Source of the DNA: Rubrivivax sp.
GTDB taxonomy: Bacteria; Pseudomonadota; Gammaproteobacteria; Burkholderiales; Burkholderiaceae_C
Assembly: GCA_021298085.1 (NCBI GenBank)
Contig: JAJTDE010000024.1
Location: 1 to 38,809 of the forward strand
Direction of reading: 5' to 3'
Length of the DNA: 38,809 bases
Shown here: positions 18,727 to 28,007 of the stretch, piece by piece
How positions within the stretch are numbered: position 1 is the first letter of the stretch
How the letters are laid out: each line of letters starts with the position of its first letter
The notes under the pieces: model-generated
What the model was told of the DNA's origin: nothing
Seen by the model: the letters and a program-made list of their open reading frames with translations, nothing else
Database searches by the model: none
Position numbers and translations under genes: made by a program

Positions 18727-21054
18727 TCAGTGGTTGTCGCCATCGTGGCGAGGCTGCTCAGCCGGCGGCGGCGCATCGGCAGCGGGCGCCTCGGCGTCCG
18801 GCGCACGGTGCTCAGCACGATCCTCACGGGGCTCGCGTTCGCGACGGGGGCCACGGTCGCCGCGGTCGCCACGGTCACGGCGCGGGCCGCGGTCACCTCG
18901 GTCACCGCGGTCTTCGCGGCGCGGACGCTCTTCATCCACCCAACCCTCAGGTTTGTCCAGCAGGGCCTTCATCGACAGCTTGATGCGGCCCTTCTCGTCG
19001 GTCTCCATGACCTTGACCTTGACGATCTGGCCTTCCTTCAGGTAGTCCTCGACCTTCTCGACACGCTCGAACGCGATCTGGCTGATGTGCAGCAGACCAT
19101 CCTTGCCCGGCAGGATGTTGATCAGGGCGCCAAAGTCGAGGATCTTGGTCACCGGGCCTTCATAGACCTTGCCGATCTCGGCTTCAGCGGTGATTTCCTC
19201 GATGCGCTTCTTGGCGTAAGCGGCGCGCTCACCATCGGTGGAGGCGATGGTGATGGTGCCGTCTTCGGCGATGTCGATGGTCGTGCCGGTTTCTTCCGTC
19301 AAGGCGCGGATGGTGGCGCCACCCTTGCCGATCACGTCACGGATCTTTTCCGGGTTGATCTTCATCGTGTACAGGCGCGGTGCAAACTGCGACACCTCCT
19401 GCTTCGCCTCGCCCATGGCCTCGACCATCTTGCCCAGGATGTGCAGACGGGCTTCCTTGGCCTGCGCCAGGGCCACCTGCATGATTTCCTTGGTGATGCC
19501 CTGGATCTTGATGTCCATCTGCAGCGCGGTGATGCCAGCGGTGGTGCCGGCCACCTTGAAGTCCATGTCGCCGAGGTGATCCTCGTCGCCCAGGATGTCG
19601 GTCAGCACGGCAAAGCGGTTGCCGTCCTTGATCAGGCCCATGGCGATGCCGGCCACGTGGGCCTTCATCGGCACACCGGCGTCCATCAGCGCCAGGCAGC
19701 CGCCGCAGACCGAGGCCATCGACGAGGAGCCGTTGGATTCGGTGATCTCGCTGACCACACGCAGCGTGTACGGGAATTCGTCCTTGCTGGGCAGCGCTGC
19801 CACCAAGGCACGCTTGGCCAGGCGGCCGTGGCCGATCTCGCGGCGCTTGGGGCTGCCGACACGGCCCGTTTCGCCGGTGGCAAACGGGGGCATGTTGTAG
19901 TGCAGCATGAACCGGTCTTCAAAATCACCGGCCAGGGCGTCGATGCGCTGCGCATCGCGCTCGGTGCCCAGCGTGGCAACCGCCAGCGCCTGGGTTTCAC
20001 CGCGGGTGAACAGGGCTGAGCCGTGTGTACGCGGCAGGACGCCCGAGCGGATCTCGATGGGGCGCACCGTACGGGTGTCGCGGCCGTCGATGCGGGGCTC
20101 ACCGGCCAGGATCTGGCTGCGCACCAGGCGCGCTTCGATGTCGAACAGCAGGGCTTCGACCTTGACCTCGTCAAAGGCCACACCGTCGGCGGCCAGCGCG
20201 GCCTTGACCGAGGCATAGGCCTCACGGCAGGCCTGGGTGCGCGACTGCTTGCTGCGGATCTGGTAGGCGGCGCGGAGCTTTTCCTCGGCCAGGCCGTTGA
20301 CCTTGGCGATGAAGGCTTCGTCCTTGGCGGGCGGCACCCAGGTGCCGGCGGCCAGCCACTCAGGCTTGCCGGCATCACGCACCAGTTCATGGATGGCGTT
20401 GATGGCCACCTTGCCCATGTCGTGGCCGTAGACCACGGCGCCCAGCATCAGCTCTTCGCTGAGTTGCTGTGCTTCGGACTCCACCATCAGCACGGCGCTT
20501 TCGGTGCCGGCCACGACGAGGTCCATCTGGCTGTTGGCCAGCTGTTCCTTGCCCGGGTTCAGCACGTATTCGCCGTTGACGTAACCCACGCGGGCGGCAC
20601 CAATGGGGCCATTGAACGGGATGCCGCTGATGGACAGGGCCGCGCTGGAGGCGATCAGGGCAGCGATGTCGGCCTGCACCTCGGGGTTCAGGCTCAGCAC
20701 ATGGACCACGACCTGGACTTCATTGAAGAAGCCATCGGGAAACAGCGGGCGAATGGGGCGGTCGATCAGGCGGCTGGTCAGGGTTTCCAGTTCGCTGGGG
20801 CGGCCTTCACGCTTGAAGAAGCTGCCGGGGATCTTGCCGGCGGCGTAAGTCTTTTCCAGGTAGTCAACCGTCAGCGGGAAGAAATCCTGCCCCGGCTTGG
20901 CGTTCTTGGCCGCGACGACGGTGGCCAACACCACCGTGCCTTCGATGTCGACCAGCACAGCGCCCGAGGCCTGGCGAGCGATCTCGCCCGTTTCCATGGT
21001 GACCTGATGGGGGCCCCACTGGAAGCTCTTGGTGACCTTGTTGAACATGCTCAT
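18727..21054 (-). CDS. pnp: Polyribonucleotide nucleotidyltransferase (PNPase)
   Basis: This 775-residue phosphorolytic 3'-5' exoribonuclease has two RNase PH-like domains (the active one includes [20 protein letters not shown] and [12 protein letters not shown]). A KH domain ([20 protein letters not shown]) and an S1 domain ([20 protein letters not shown]) follow. After the S1 domain there is an unusual tail of about 65 residues with tandem RGD/RGPRR repeats and an acidic end. AAGGAG lies 7 bases before the ATG at 21054. It lies downstream of rpsO, as in most proteobacteria. Confidence 0.98.
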   Translation of the reverse strand: MSMFNKVTKSFQWGPHQVTMETGEIARQASGAVLVDIEGTVVLATVVAAKNAKPGQDFFPLTVDYLEKTYAAGKIPGSFFKREGRPSELETLTSRLIDRPIRPLFPDGFFNEVQVVVHVLSLNPEVQADIAALIASSAALSISGIPFNGPIGAARVGYVNGEYVLNPGKEQLANSQMDLVVAGTESAVLMVESEAQQLSEELMLGAVVYGHDMGKVAINAIHELVRDAGKPEWLAAGTWVPPAKDEAFIAKVNGLAEEKLRAAYQIRSKQSRTQACREAYASVKAALAADGVAFDEVKVEALLFDIEARLVRSQILAGEPRIDGRDTRTVRPIEIRSGVLPRTHGSALFTRGETQALAVATLGTERDAQRIDALAGDFEDRFMLHYNMPPFATGETGRVGSPKRREIGHGRLAKRALVAALPSKDEFPYTLRVVSEITESNGSSSMASVCGGCLALMDAGVPMKAHVAGIAMGLIKDGNRFAVLTDILGDEDHLGDMDFKVAGTTAGITALQMDIKIQGITKEIMQVALAQAKEARLHILGKMVEAMGEAKQEVSQFAPRLYTMKINPEKIRDVIGKGGATIRALTEETGTTIDIAEDGTITIASTDGERAAYAKKRIEEITAEAEIGKVYEGPVTKILDFGALINILPGKDGLLHISQIAFERVEKVEDYLKEGQIVKVKVMETDEKGRIKLSMKALLDKPEGWVDEERPRREDRGDRGDRGPRRDRGDRGDRGPRREREPREDRAEHRAPDAEAPAADAPPPAEQPRHDGDNH

Positions 21055-21264
21055 GGACTCGCTCCTTGGTGCAGCGCCTGAAAACCGCCGGCGCCTTTGG
21101 CAGGAGACACATCACGCATGACAGCAATGCCATTCCAGAGAAGCTGCTGCACTTCGAAGGTGGGAAGCACCCAATCCTTGAAATCAGCCACCGTGGAATG
21201 ACACAGCAGTTGCTCGTACCCGATGCGGCTCAGAGTATGAGAGCACCCTGCGGGCGCCCTCGGC

Positions 21265-21307
21265 ACGCAGCCCCGCCCGGCCAATGGTGGCCAAACGGGG
21301 CTCGCGT
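21265..21307 (-). other. Long hairpin between rpsO and pnp
   Basis: Beginning 8 bases beyond the rpsO stop on the minus strand, an 11-bp stem with one bulge (core AGCCCCG/CGGGGCT at 21269-21275 and 21296-21302) encloses an inner GGCC/GGCC pairing. No T-run follows. By position it corresponds to the E. coli rpsO-pnp terminator and RNase III processing region, where pnp mRNA stability is controlled. That role is inferred. Confidence 0.5.
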
Positions 21308-21314
21308 GGAATTG

Positions 21315-21584
21315 TTACTTGCGCAGACCCAGCTTCTGGATCAGGGCGGTGTAACGATCCGCATCTTTTTTCTTCAGGTAGGACAACAGGCTCTTGCGCT
21401 GGTTGACCATCTTCAGCAGGCCGCGGCGACCATGGTGATCCTTGGCGTGCAGCTTGAAGTGCGGCGTCAGTTCGTTGATGCGGGCCGTCAGCAGCGCGAC
21501 CTGAACTTCGGGGCTCCCGGTGTCGGCAGCGCCGCGGGCATTGGCCTGGATGATGTCGGCCTTCTTGGCAGTGCTCATCGTCAT
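21315..21584 (-). CDS. rpsO: 30S ribosomal protein S15
   Basis: This 89-residue primary 16S rRNA-binding protein of the small subunit carries the conserved core [26 protein letters not shown]-like ([13 protein letters not shown]) and [19 protein letters not shown]. The ATG at 21584 is preferred because AGGA lies 7 bases upstream. A second ATG two codons on (21578, MSTAKK) would have a 13-base spacing. The untranslated leader may be about 180 nt, long enough for S15 autoregulation. Confidence 0.97.
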   Translation of the reverse strand: MTMSTAKKADIIQANARGAADTGSPEVQVALLTARINELTPHFKLHAKDHHGRRGLLKMVNQRKSLLSYLKKKDADRYTALIQKLGLRK

Positions 21585-21773
21585 GATGATTTCCTGGGTG
21601 AGGAACTGCCGATCACGCTGCCCCGGCACAGGGGCTCTGGATGAGCGCCTGGCAACAGGGCCACGCTGGCGGTTCCGGGGTGGTACTTGCGAACACAGGT
21701 GAAACCGACCCGTGCCGTGCTGGGGTGTCTGCAGCCAGAAGGCCTGGAGGCCCGCCAACCGCAAAACCCGCAG

Positions 21774-21779
21774 AGTATA
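21774..21779 (-). promoter_or_regulatory. Candidate -10 box for rpsO
   Basis: TATACT on the minus strand is a strong sigma-70 -10 match in the only AT-richer patch upstream of rpsO. No good -35 hexamer lies at 16-18 bases. The implied leader is about 180 nt. The remainder of 21585-21811 shows no gene. Confidence 0.4.
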
Positions 21780-21811
21780 ACCCAGCTGTCAGCCGCGAGG
21801 CTGTTCGAGCA

Positions 21812-22993
21812 TCAGCGGCCCAGCGCCTGCCGCAGGCGCAGCAGGCCAGCATCCAGACGGGCAGCCTCGCGCGAGGCAAAACACCAGCGCAACCAGCCCT
21901 CGCCTTCCGGCCCGAAGGCCACACCCGGGGCCAGCCCCAGGCCATGGTCACGCACCAGTTGCTTGGCAAAGGCCAGTGAATCGGGCTGCCCTTCCACGGC
22001 AAAGAAGGCGTACATGCCGCCGTCCGGCACGGCCACGCGGATGCCGGGGATGGCCTGCAGGCCACCCACCAGCTGGTCACGGCGTTGCTGCATCTGCGCC
22101 TGCAAGGCGGGCACAAAGCCTTGGGCGAGCTGCAGCGCGGCCTCACCCGCACGCTGCACAAACACGGGCGCACACGAACTGCTGAACTCGATCAGCTTGG
22201 CGGCCTGATCGGCCAGGCCTTCGGGCAGGACCAGCCAGCCCAGCCGCCAGCCCGTCATCAGGAAGCTCTTCGAGAAGCTGTGGGCCACGATGACGCGGTC
22301 CTGCGGCTCGGCGATATCCAGAAAGCTGGGCGCACAGCCACTGGCCGAAGGCGCGTAGTAAAGCCGCTCATAGACCTCGTCGGCCACGATCCAGGTGCCG
22401 GTGCGGCGGCAGTGGTCCAGCAGGGTCTGCTGCTCCGCACGCGACAAGGTCCAGCCCGTCGGGTTGTTGGGGGCGTTGAGCAGCAGCACACGTGTGTGCG
22501 GCGTCACGGCGTCCAGCGTTCGCTGCAGGTCCAGCGTCCAGCGCCCGGTGCCCGGTTCCACGGTCAGCGGCAAGCGCTTGACCACACCCCCGAGCACCGC
22601 CGGCTGCGCCGTCAGGTTGGGCCACACCGGCGTGACCGCCAGCACCTCGTCACCCGCATCCACCAGCAGCTGCATCGCCAGCATCAGCGCACTGACCCCC
22701 GACGAGGTCACCGCCAGGCGTGCGGGCGACACCGCGGGGTGCAGGGAAGCCAGATAACCCGCCAGCGCCTCGCGCAGGCTGGCCAGGCCCAGGTTGTGCG
22801 AATAGAAGGTCTCGCCCGCCGCCAGAGACTGGGCCGCCGCGTCGCGGATAGGCTGCGGCGTGACTTCGTCGCTCTCGCCGAACCAGAAGGCCAGCACGTC
22901 GCTGCGGCCCATCGCGGCGTTGGCCACCTCACGGATGCGGGACCCAGGAAGCGCCTGAACGGCGGAACGGATACGGGGATCGGTCACGGTCAT
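21812..22993 (-). CDS. Pyridoxal-phosphate aminotransferase, class I/II
   Basis: This 393-residue fold-type I enzyme resembles the aspartate aminotransferase Ib group. The PLP lysine is about K242 in [25 protein letters not shown] (about N177) and DEVYERL (about D205, Y208) supply the cofactor contacts, and the C-terminal substrate arginine lies in [14 protein letters not shown]. The substrate cannot be named. Its ATG overlaps the tsaD stop by 4 bases, so the two are translationally coupled. Confidence 0.9.
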   Translation of the reverse strand: MTVTDPRIRSAVQALPGSRIREVANAAMGRSDVLAFWFGESDEVTPQPIRDAAAQSLAAGETFYSHNLGLASLREALAGYLASLHPAVSPARLAVTSSGVSALMLAMQLLVDAGDEVLAVTPVWPNLTAQPAVLGGVVKRLPLTVEPGTGRWTLDLQRTLDAVTPHTRVLLLNAPNNPTGWTLSRAEQQTLLDHCRRTGTWIVADEVYERLYYAPSASGCAPSFLDIAEPQDRVIVAHSFSKSFLMTGWRLGWLVLPEGLADQAAKLIEFSSSCAPVFVQRAGEAALQLAQGFVPALQAQMQQRRDQLVGGLQAIPGIRVAVPDGGMYAFFAVEGQPDSLAFAKQLVRDHGLGLAPGVAFGPEGEGWLRWCFASREAARLDAGLLRLRQALGR

Positions 22994-24024
22994 ACCTCAG
23001 CCAAGGGCCATCGGGGGGCCACATCAAACGAACGGGCCGCATCCGGCGCGGCCAGGCCAGCATCCACACGCATGGCCGCCGCCAGCGCGATCATCGCGCC
23101 GTTGTCGGTGCACAGCTCCAGCTCCGGGTAGTGCACACGGATGCGCCGGCGGGCACAGGCCTCGTCCAGACGTTCCCGCAGCCGCCGGTTGGCACCCACG
23201 CCACCTGCCACGACCAGGCGTGTCAGCCCGGTCTGCTTCAGCGCCTTCAGGCTCTTGGCCACCAGCACATCCACGATGGCGGCCTGCGTGGCGGCTGCCA
23301 GGTCAGCGCGCTGCTGCCCGGAAGGCGACGGGCCAAACCGCCGGAACGCAGTCGCCACCGCCGTCTTCAGGCCCGCAAAGGAAAAGTCCAGGTTGTCGGC
23401 ATGCAGCAGCGGCCGCGGCAAGGCCACCGCGTCCTCCGCGCCCTGCGTGGCCAGGCGCGACAGCGCGGGCCCACCCGGGTAACCCAAGCCCAGCAGCTTG
23501 GCCGACTTGTCAAACGCTTCGCCGGCGGCGTCGTCAATGGTCTCGCCCAGCAGGGTGTAGCGCCCCACCCCATCGACCCGCATCAGTTGGGTGTGCCCAC
23601 CTGAGACCAGCAAGGCCAGGAAAGGGAACTCGGGTGGATCGGCCGACAGGAAGGGGGTCAGCAGGTGGCCCTCGAGGTGATGCACCGCCAGCGCCGGCTT
23701 GCCCAGGGCGGCCGCCAGGGCCACCGCAAAGCCCGCACCGACCAGCAATGCACCCGCCAGCCCAGGCCCGCGGGTGTAGGCCACGAGGTCAATGTCCTGG
23801 CGCGCCAGGCCCGCCTGGGCCAGCACCGTCTCGCACAAGGGGACGATGCGGCGGATGTGGTCTCGCGAGGCCAGCTCCGGCACCACACCGCCAAAGGCTT
23901 CATGCATGTCCGCCTGGCTGTGCAGCGCGTGGGCCAGCAGGCGCGGCACACGGCCTGCGCCCAGGCTCTGCACGACCGCCACGCCCGTCTCGTCGCAGGA
24001 AGACTCAATGCCAAGCACATTCAT
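22990..24024 (-). CDS. tsaD: tRNA N6-adenosine threonylcarbamoyltransferase
   Basis: This 344-residue ASKHA-fold protein (formerly Gcp/YgjD) transfers threonylcarbamoyl to A37 of ANN-decoding tRNAs together with TsaB and TsaE. The N-terminal [17 protein letters not shown], the metal-binding HHLEGH (H116, H120), [10 protein letters not shown] and [13 protein letters not shown] are all intact. It is coupled to the aminotransferase. Its start codon lies inside an NtrC-like dyad (24014-24030). A GAATATTC palindrome at 24043-24050 sits where a tsaD -10 could be. The common neighbour rpsU is not present upstream. Confidence 0.97.
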   Translation of the reverse strand: MNVLGIESSCDETGVAVVQSLGAGRVPRLLAHALHSQADMHEAFGGVVPELASRDHIRRIVPLCETVLAQAGLARQDIDLVAYTRGPGLAGALLVGAGFAVALAAALGKPALAVHHLEGHLLTPFLSADPPEFPFLALLVSGGHTQLMRVDGVGRYTLLGETIDDAAGEAFDKSAKLLGLGYPGGPALSRLATQGAEDAVALPRPLLHADNLDFSFAGLKTAVATAFRRFGPSPSGQQRADLAAATQAAIVDVLVAKSLKALKQTGLTRLVVAGGVGANRRLRERLDEACARRRIRVHYPELELCTDNGAMIALAAAMRVDAGLAAPDAARSFDVAPRWPLAEV

Positions 24025-24030
24025 GGTGCA
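24014..24030. promoter_or_regulatory. NtrC-like enhancer dyad
   Basis: GCAC-N7-GTGC (24015-24018 and 24026-24029) with a flanking A at 24030 agrees with the NtrC consensus TGCAC-N6-GGTGCA at all but the first base. It lies about 155-170 bases upstream of the sigma-54 element at 24181, a usual enhancer distance. A second half-site (ATGGTGCA) lies at 24067-24074. Recognition by NtrC is an inference from the motif only. Confidence 0.4.
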
Positions 24031-24180
24031 TCACCCGTCAGGGAATATTCAGACCCGCGCCGTGCGATGGTGCACTGCAGCAATCTTTGGGCACAACGCC
24101 GAAGCCGTCGGCGCCTCATCTTGCCTGCAGGCCCCTCGTGAGACACCCACATGGGCCCGTAAACGGCGCACCAACGTGGG

Positions 24181-24197
24181 TTGGCACAGTGCTTGCG
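24181..24197 (+). promoter_or_regulatory. Sigma-54 (RpoN) promoter, -24/-12 element
   Basis: TTGGCACAGTGCTTGCG matches the RpoN consensus YTGGCACG-N4-TTGCW at all ten core bases (TGGCAC, TTGC), with the required GG-N10-GC spacing (GG 24183-24184, GC 24195-24196). The predicted start is near 24205-24209. A 5-bp inverted repeat CCAAC/GTTGG (24171-24184) overlaps the -24 half and could be an operator. No coding sequence follows on this strand before the terminator at 24300. Confidence 0.7.
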
Positions 24198-24205
24198 AGA
24201 GCAGA

Positions 24206-24333
24206 ACCGACGCCAGCGTCCGGCGTCGGTCTATCTCCTCAGTGGATATTCGGGGGCGCTGCGAAACACTTCGGTGCTTTTGTCAGCTGGCTTGCCCGGC
24301 CCCGGCATCGAAAGGTGCTGGGGTTCTTTTTTT
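24206..24333 (+). ncRNA. Putative sigma-54-dependent small RNA
   Basis: The predicted RNA of about 128 nt runs from the sigma-54 start region to the terminator in the tsaD-fdx spacer. It begins with a 9-bp hairpin (ACCGACGCC/GGCGTCGGT, 24206-24214 and 24222-24230). An unpaired CU-rich stretch CTATCTCCTCAG (24231-24242) follows, containing CUCC, which could mask Shine-Dalgarno sequences. Next is a small CAC-UUCG-GUG hairpin followed by UUUU (24267-24281), then the terminator with a U-rich tail typical of Hfq-dependent RNAs. No open reading frame with a ribosome-binding site is visible. It lies antisense to any transcript running past fdx. I do not recognise a known RNA family. The end points are estimates. 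Confidence 0.55.
24300..24333 (+). terminator. Rho-independent terminator of the putative sRNA
   Basis: An 8-bp stem (CCCCGGCA/TGCTGGGG with one G-U pair; arms 24300-24307 and 24316-24323) with an 8-nt loop is followed directly by TTCTTTTTTT on the plus strand. The T-run lies only on this strand, so it is oriented against the isc operon and tsaD and needs a plus-strand transcript to make sense. Confidence 0.85.
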
Positions 24334-24369
24334 AGTGCGACTGAATTGTGTGCAGCGCCAACCCGATGG

Positions 24370-24711
24370 TCAACCGTGCTTTTCCCGTGCGTGGTTGATC
24401 GAATACTTCGGGATCTCGATCGTCACGTCCTGGTCGCTCAGGATGGCCTGGCACGACAGGCGGGAGGTGGGCGTCAGGCCCCAGGCCCGGTCCAGCAGGT
24501 CCTCCTCGGATTCGTCCATCTCGCCCAAGGACGCAAAGCCCGCCTTCACCACCACATGGCAGGTGGTGCACGCGCAGCTCAGCTCGCAGGCGTGTTCAAT
24601 CTCGATGTCGTTGTCCAGCAGCGCCTCGCAGATCGAGGTGCCCCGCGGGGCCTGGATTTCGTCACCCAGCGGGCAGTAGTCAGGGTGGGGAAGGATCTTG
24701 ATGATCGGCAC
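24370..24711 (-). CDS. fdx: ISC-system 2Fe-2S ferredoxin
   Basis: This 113-residue adrenodoxin-type ferredoxin is thought to supply electrons to cluster assembly on IscU/IscS. Ligands C42, C48, C51 and C87 coincide in numbering with E. coli Fdx; the extra C46 lies within HACELSCACTTCH. It is the last gene of the isc run, 21 bases after hscA. No iscX follows. Beyond the stop, the minus strand has only the 9-bp hairpin at 24206-24230 as a possible end signal. Confidence 0.97.
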   Translation of the reverse strand: MPIIKILPHPDYCPLGDEIQAPRGTSICEALLDNDIEIEHACELSCACTTCHVVVKAGFASLGEMDESEEDLLDRAWGLTPTSRLSCQAILSDQDVTIEIPKYSINHAREKHG

Positions 24712-24732
24712 GTCACATCCTCAGGTCTGGTG

Positions 24733-26589
24733 TCAGACGTCGTCGACTCGGCGGCCCGTGAGCGCAGCCTGGATACCGCGGTTCATGCGAAGCGCGGCGA
24801 AGGATTCGGTGCCGGCGGCCAGGGCCTCGACGGCGGCGTCGATGGCGTGGTGGTCGTCGCTGCGGGCCAGCGCCTCGGTCTGCGCCACCAGCACCTCGAT
24901 GTCGGCCCGCTGTGCAGCCGTCAGCACATCGCCATCGGCGGACAAGGCAGCGCGCGTGGCCAGCACCATGCGCTCGGCCTCGACACGCGCAAGGCGCAGG
25001 GCCCGCTCGGCCATGTCGGCATCGGCATGGGTAAAACCATCTTTCAGCATCTGCGCGATCTGGTCGTCGGCCAGGCCATAGCTGGGCTTGACGGTGACCG
25101 CGGCCTCGACGCCGCTGGCCATCTCGCGGGCTGACACACTGAGCAAGCCGTCGGCATCCACCTGGAAGGTCACGCGGATGCGCGCAGCACCCGCCACCAT
25201 CGGCGGAATTCCGCGCAGCTCGAAGCGCGCCAGGCTGCGGCAGTCCGAAACCAGGTCGCGCTCACCCTGCACCACGTGGATGGCCATGGCCGTCTGGCCG
25301 TCCTTGAAGGTGGTGAACTCCTGGGCATTGGCCACCGGGATGGTGGTGTTGCGCTCGATCACCCGCTCGACGATGCCACCCATGGTTTCCAGGCCCAGCG
25401 ACAGCGGGATCACATCCAGCAGCAGCAGTTCACCCTCGCGCCCGTTGCCGGCCAGGGCGTTGGCCTGGATGGCGGCGCCCAGGGCCACCACCTCGTCGGG
25501 GTTGACGTTGGTGAGCGGGGCGCGGCCAAAGAACTCGCCCACGGCCGTGCGGACACTGGGCATGCGGGTGGAGCCACCCACCAGGACCACCCCCTGCACG
25601 TCCTCGCGCGTCACCTTGGCGTCGCGCAGTACCCGCCGGACGGCCGTCATGCAACGCGCCAGCAAGGGCTGGGTACACCGTTCCAGAGCCTCGCGCGTCA
25701 CCACCACCGACACGGACTCACCGCCCAGGACGCACTCGAACGAGACCTGCTCGGCATCGGTCAGGGATTCCTTCACCTGACGTGCGGCCACCAGCACGGC
25801 GCGGCGTTCCTGCGGGCTGAGCGCCTCCCGGCCCACCTGGTGCAACACCCACTCGGCCAGCGCGGCGTCGAAGTCGTCGCCGCCCAGCGCGGCATCACCG
25901 CCGGTGGCGACCACCTCGAACACGCCACGGGTCAGGCGAAGCAGGGAAATGTCGAAGGTGCCGCCGCCGAGGTCATACACCGCATAGAGGCCCTCACTGC
26001 CGTTCTCCAGCCCGTAGGCCACGGCGGCCGCCGTGGGCTCGTTGATCAGGCGAAGCACCTTCAGGCCGGCCAGTTGGGCCGCATCCTTGGTAGCCTGCCG
26101 CTGGGCGTCGTCAAAGTAGGCCGGCACGGTGATGACGGCACCGTACAGGTCGCTGTCGAAGCTGTCCTCGGCCCGGAAGCGCAGCGTGGCGAGGATCTCG
26201 GCCGACACCTCCACGGGCGTCTTCAAGCCCTGGCGGGTATCGATGGCCAGCATGCCGGGCTGGTCCACGAAGCGGTAGGGCAGGCGCGCGGCGTCGTGCA
26301 CGTCAACCACGCGGCGGCCCATGAAACGCTTGACCGACACGATGGTGTTCTCGGCGTCCTCGGCCTGCGCGGCACGGGCCTCGAAGCCGATCTGGCGGCC
26401 TTCACCGGCCAGGTAACGCACCACCGACGGCAGGATCACCCGGCCCGACTCGTCAGGCAGGCATTCCGCCACCCCGCTGCGCACGGCAGCCACCAGGGAA
26501 TGGGTGGTGCCCAGGTCGATGCCCACCGCGATGCGCCGCTGGTGAGGGTCGGGCGACTGCCCGGGTTCGGAAATTTGCAGCAATGCCAT
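24733..26589 (-). CDS. hscA: Fe-S biogenesis chaperone HscA (Hsp70 family)
   Basis: This 618-residue specialised Hsp70 binds the LPPVK loop of IscU and promotes cluster release with HscB. The ATPase motifs [14 protein letters not shown] and [14 protein letters not shown], and the substrate-binding domain start [17 protein letters not shown], are present. The C-terminal lid is helical and Ala-rich. It follows hscB by 60 bases. Confidence 0.97.
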   Translation of the reverse strand: MALLQISEPGQSPDPHQRRIAVGIDLGTTHSLVAAVRSGVAECLPDESGRVILPSVVRYLAGEGRQIGFEARAAQAEDAENTIVSVKRFMGRRVVDVHDAARLPYRFVDQPGMLAIDTRQGLKTPVEVSAEILATLRFRAEDSFDSDLYGAVITVPAYFDDAQRQATKDAAQLAGLKVLRLINEPTAAAVAYGLENGSEGLYAVYDLGGGTFDISLLRLTRGVFEVVATGGDAALGGDDFDAALAEWVLHQVGREALSPQERRAVLVAARQVKESLTDAEQVSFECVLGGESVSVVVTREALERCTQPLLARCMTAVRRVLRDAKVTREDVQGVVLVGGSTRMPSVRTAVGEFFGRAPLTNVNPDEVVALGAAIQANALAGNGREGELLLLDVIPLSLGLETMGGIVERVIERNTTIPVANAQEFTTFKDGQTAMAIHVVQGERDLVSDCRSLARFELRGIPPMVAGAARIRVTFQVDADGLLSVSAREMASGVEAAVTVKPSYGLADDQIAQMLKDGFTHADADMAERALRLARVEAERMVLATRAALSADGDVLTAAQRADIEVLVAQTEALARSDDHHAIDAAVEALAAGTESFAALRMNRGIQAALTGRRVDDV

Positions 26590-26649
26590 GGGGTGATCGT
26601 TCTTCTTGGAAGGGACAGGCAGCCGGGACGGGCTTGGCGCGAAAGCGGC

Positions 26650-27171
26650 TCAGGCGTGGTTCTGCTCGATGCGGCGTCCGATGTCTTCCCGGAACCGTTC
26701 GATGAACATCAGTGCCCTCACGTGCTGGGCCGCGTCAGCGGCGTCAGCCTGCACATCCAGTGCCCGCTCCAGCGCCTGCAGGCGCTGCCGATACTGGGCG
26801 TCAACTTCCTGCTCCAGCGACTCCAACGCCCGCAGGCCGGAAGCGTCGTCCAGGGCCTCGCGCCAAGCCATCTGCTGCTGCAGAAAGTCCAGGGGCATCG
26901 CCGTGTTGCGCTCGGCGTCCACCCGGGCACCCCGCAAACCGGCCAGGTAGGCGCCTCGGGTCAGCGGGTTTTTCAGCCGTTGGTAGGCCTCATTGACACG
27001 CACCGCCCACTGCATCGCCACGCGCTGGGCGGCTGCGCCTTCTGAGGCAAAGCGGTCGGGATGAACTTCAGCCTGCAGCGAACGCCAGCGCGCATCAAGG
27101 CCCGAACGGTCTAGCGCAAAGCGCGGCGGCAGCCCGAACAGGGTGAAGTCATCGTCGTCCAGCTTCATCAA
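26650..27171 (-). CDS. hscB: Co-chaperone HscB (J-domain protein)
   Basis: This 173-residue protein has an N-terminal J domain with the HPD motif (EVHPDRFAS, about residues 37-40) and a C-terminal three-helix domain that binds IscU. It stimulates the HscA ATPase. It overlaps iscA by 4 bases (27168-27171), indicating coupling. Confidence 0.95.
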   Translation of the reverse strand: MMKLDDDDFTLFGLPPRFALDRSGLDARWRSLQAEVHPDRFASEGAAAQRVAMQWAVRVNEAYQRLKNPLTRGAYLAGLRGARVDAERNTAMPLDFLQQQMAWREALDDASGLRALESLEQEVDAQYRQRLQALERALDVQADAADAAQHVRALMFIERFREDIGRRIEQNHA

Positions 27172-27491
27172 ACACGGAAAGACTCACCGCAGCCGCAGCG
27201 GTCTTTTTCTCGGGGGTTGCGGAACTTGAAGCCCTCGTTCAACCCCTCGCGCACGAAGTCCAGCTGCGTGCCGTCCAGGTACGGCAGGCTCTTGGGGTCC
27301 ACAAGCACCTTGACGCCGCGGTCTTCGAAGATCTGGTCTTCGGGGGCCACGTCATCGGCATATTCCAGCTTGTAGGCCAAGCCTGAGCAGCCCGTCGTCT
27401 TCACGCCCAGGCGCACACCAACGCCTTTGCCACGGCGTGTGAGATAGCGCGAGACATGCCGCGCGGCCGCTTCGGTCAGGGTGATGGACAT
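27168..27491 (-). CDS. iscA: Iron-sulfur cluster assembly protein IscA
   Basis: This 107-residue A-type carrier that passes Fe-S clusters to targets has the three conserved cysteines C35, C99 and C101 ([17 protein letters not shown]). Length equals the E. coli protein. It lies between iscU (26-base gap) and hscB (4-base overlap). Confidence 0.97.
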   Translation of the reverse strand: MSITLTEAAARHVSRYLTRRGKGVGVRLGVKTTGCSGLAYKLEYADDVAPEDQIFEDRGVKVLVDPKSLPYLDGTQLDFVREGLNEGFKFRNPREKDRCGCGESFRV

Positions 27492-27517
27492 GACGTGTCA
27501 ACCTTCAGCGCACGCAC

Positions 27518-27946
27518 TCAATGGGCCTGGGCAGGCTCTGACGCCGGCGCCTCGGCGGTGGCATCGGTGTGCTTGGCCTTGTAGTCCTGCACGGCAGCCC
27601 GAATGGCATCTTCGGCCAGGATGGAGCAATGAATCTTGACCGGCGGCAGGGCCAGTTCTTCGGCGATGTGGGTATTCTTGATGGTCAGGGCTTCGTCCAG
27701 CGACTTGCCCTTCACCCACTCGGTGACCAGCGAGCTCGACGCAATGGCCGAACCACACCCGTAGGTCTTGAAGCGGGCATCCTCGATCAGGCCAGTGGCC
27801 GGGTTCACCTTGATCTGCAGCTTCATCACGTCGCCGCAGGCAGGTGCGCCCACCATGCCGGTGCCAACATCGTCGTCGCCCTTGTCAAAGGCGCCCACGT
27901 TGCGCGGGTTTTCGTAGTGGTCGATGACTTTGTCGCTGTAGGCCAT
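27518..27946 (-). CDS. iscU: Fe-S cluster scaffold IscU
   Basis: This 142-residue scaffold on which 2Fe-2S clusters are built keeps its cluster ligands C37, C64 and C107 and the adjacent D39. The HscA recognition loop LPPVK precedes H106-C107. A C-terminal extension of about 14 residues (Ala/Pro/Glu-rich) goes beyond the usual end. It lies 61 bases after iscS. Confidence 0.97.
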   Translation of the reverse strand: MAYSDKVIDHYENPRNVGAFDKGDDDVGTGMVGAPACGDVMKLQIKVNPATGLIEDARFKTYGCGSAIASSSLVTEWVKGKSLDEALTIKNTHIAEELALPPVKIHCSILAEDAIRAAVQDYKAKHTDATAEAPASEPAQAH

Positions 27947-28007
27947 GTCTGTGACTCCTGGTGTTGTCGTGAGCGCGCGGGCTCAACGTGTTCGATTCAA
28001 GGCTGGG

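Noticed and set aside
24025-24300. A small protein gene (such as rpsU, often near tsaD) upstream of the plus-strand terminator
   Set aside because: No frame encodes an S21-like or other recognisable protein and no ribosome-binding site was found, which leaves a non-coding RNA as the better explanation.
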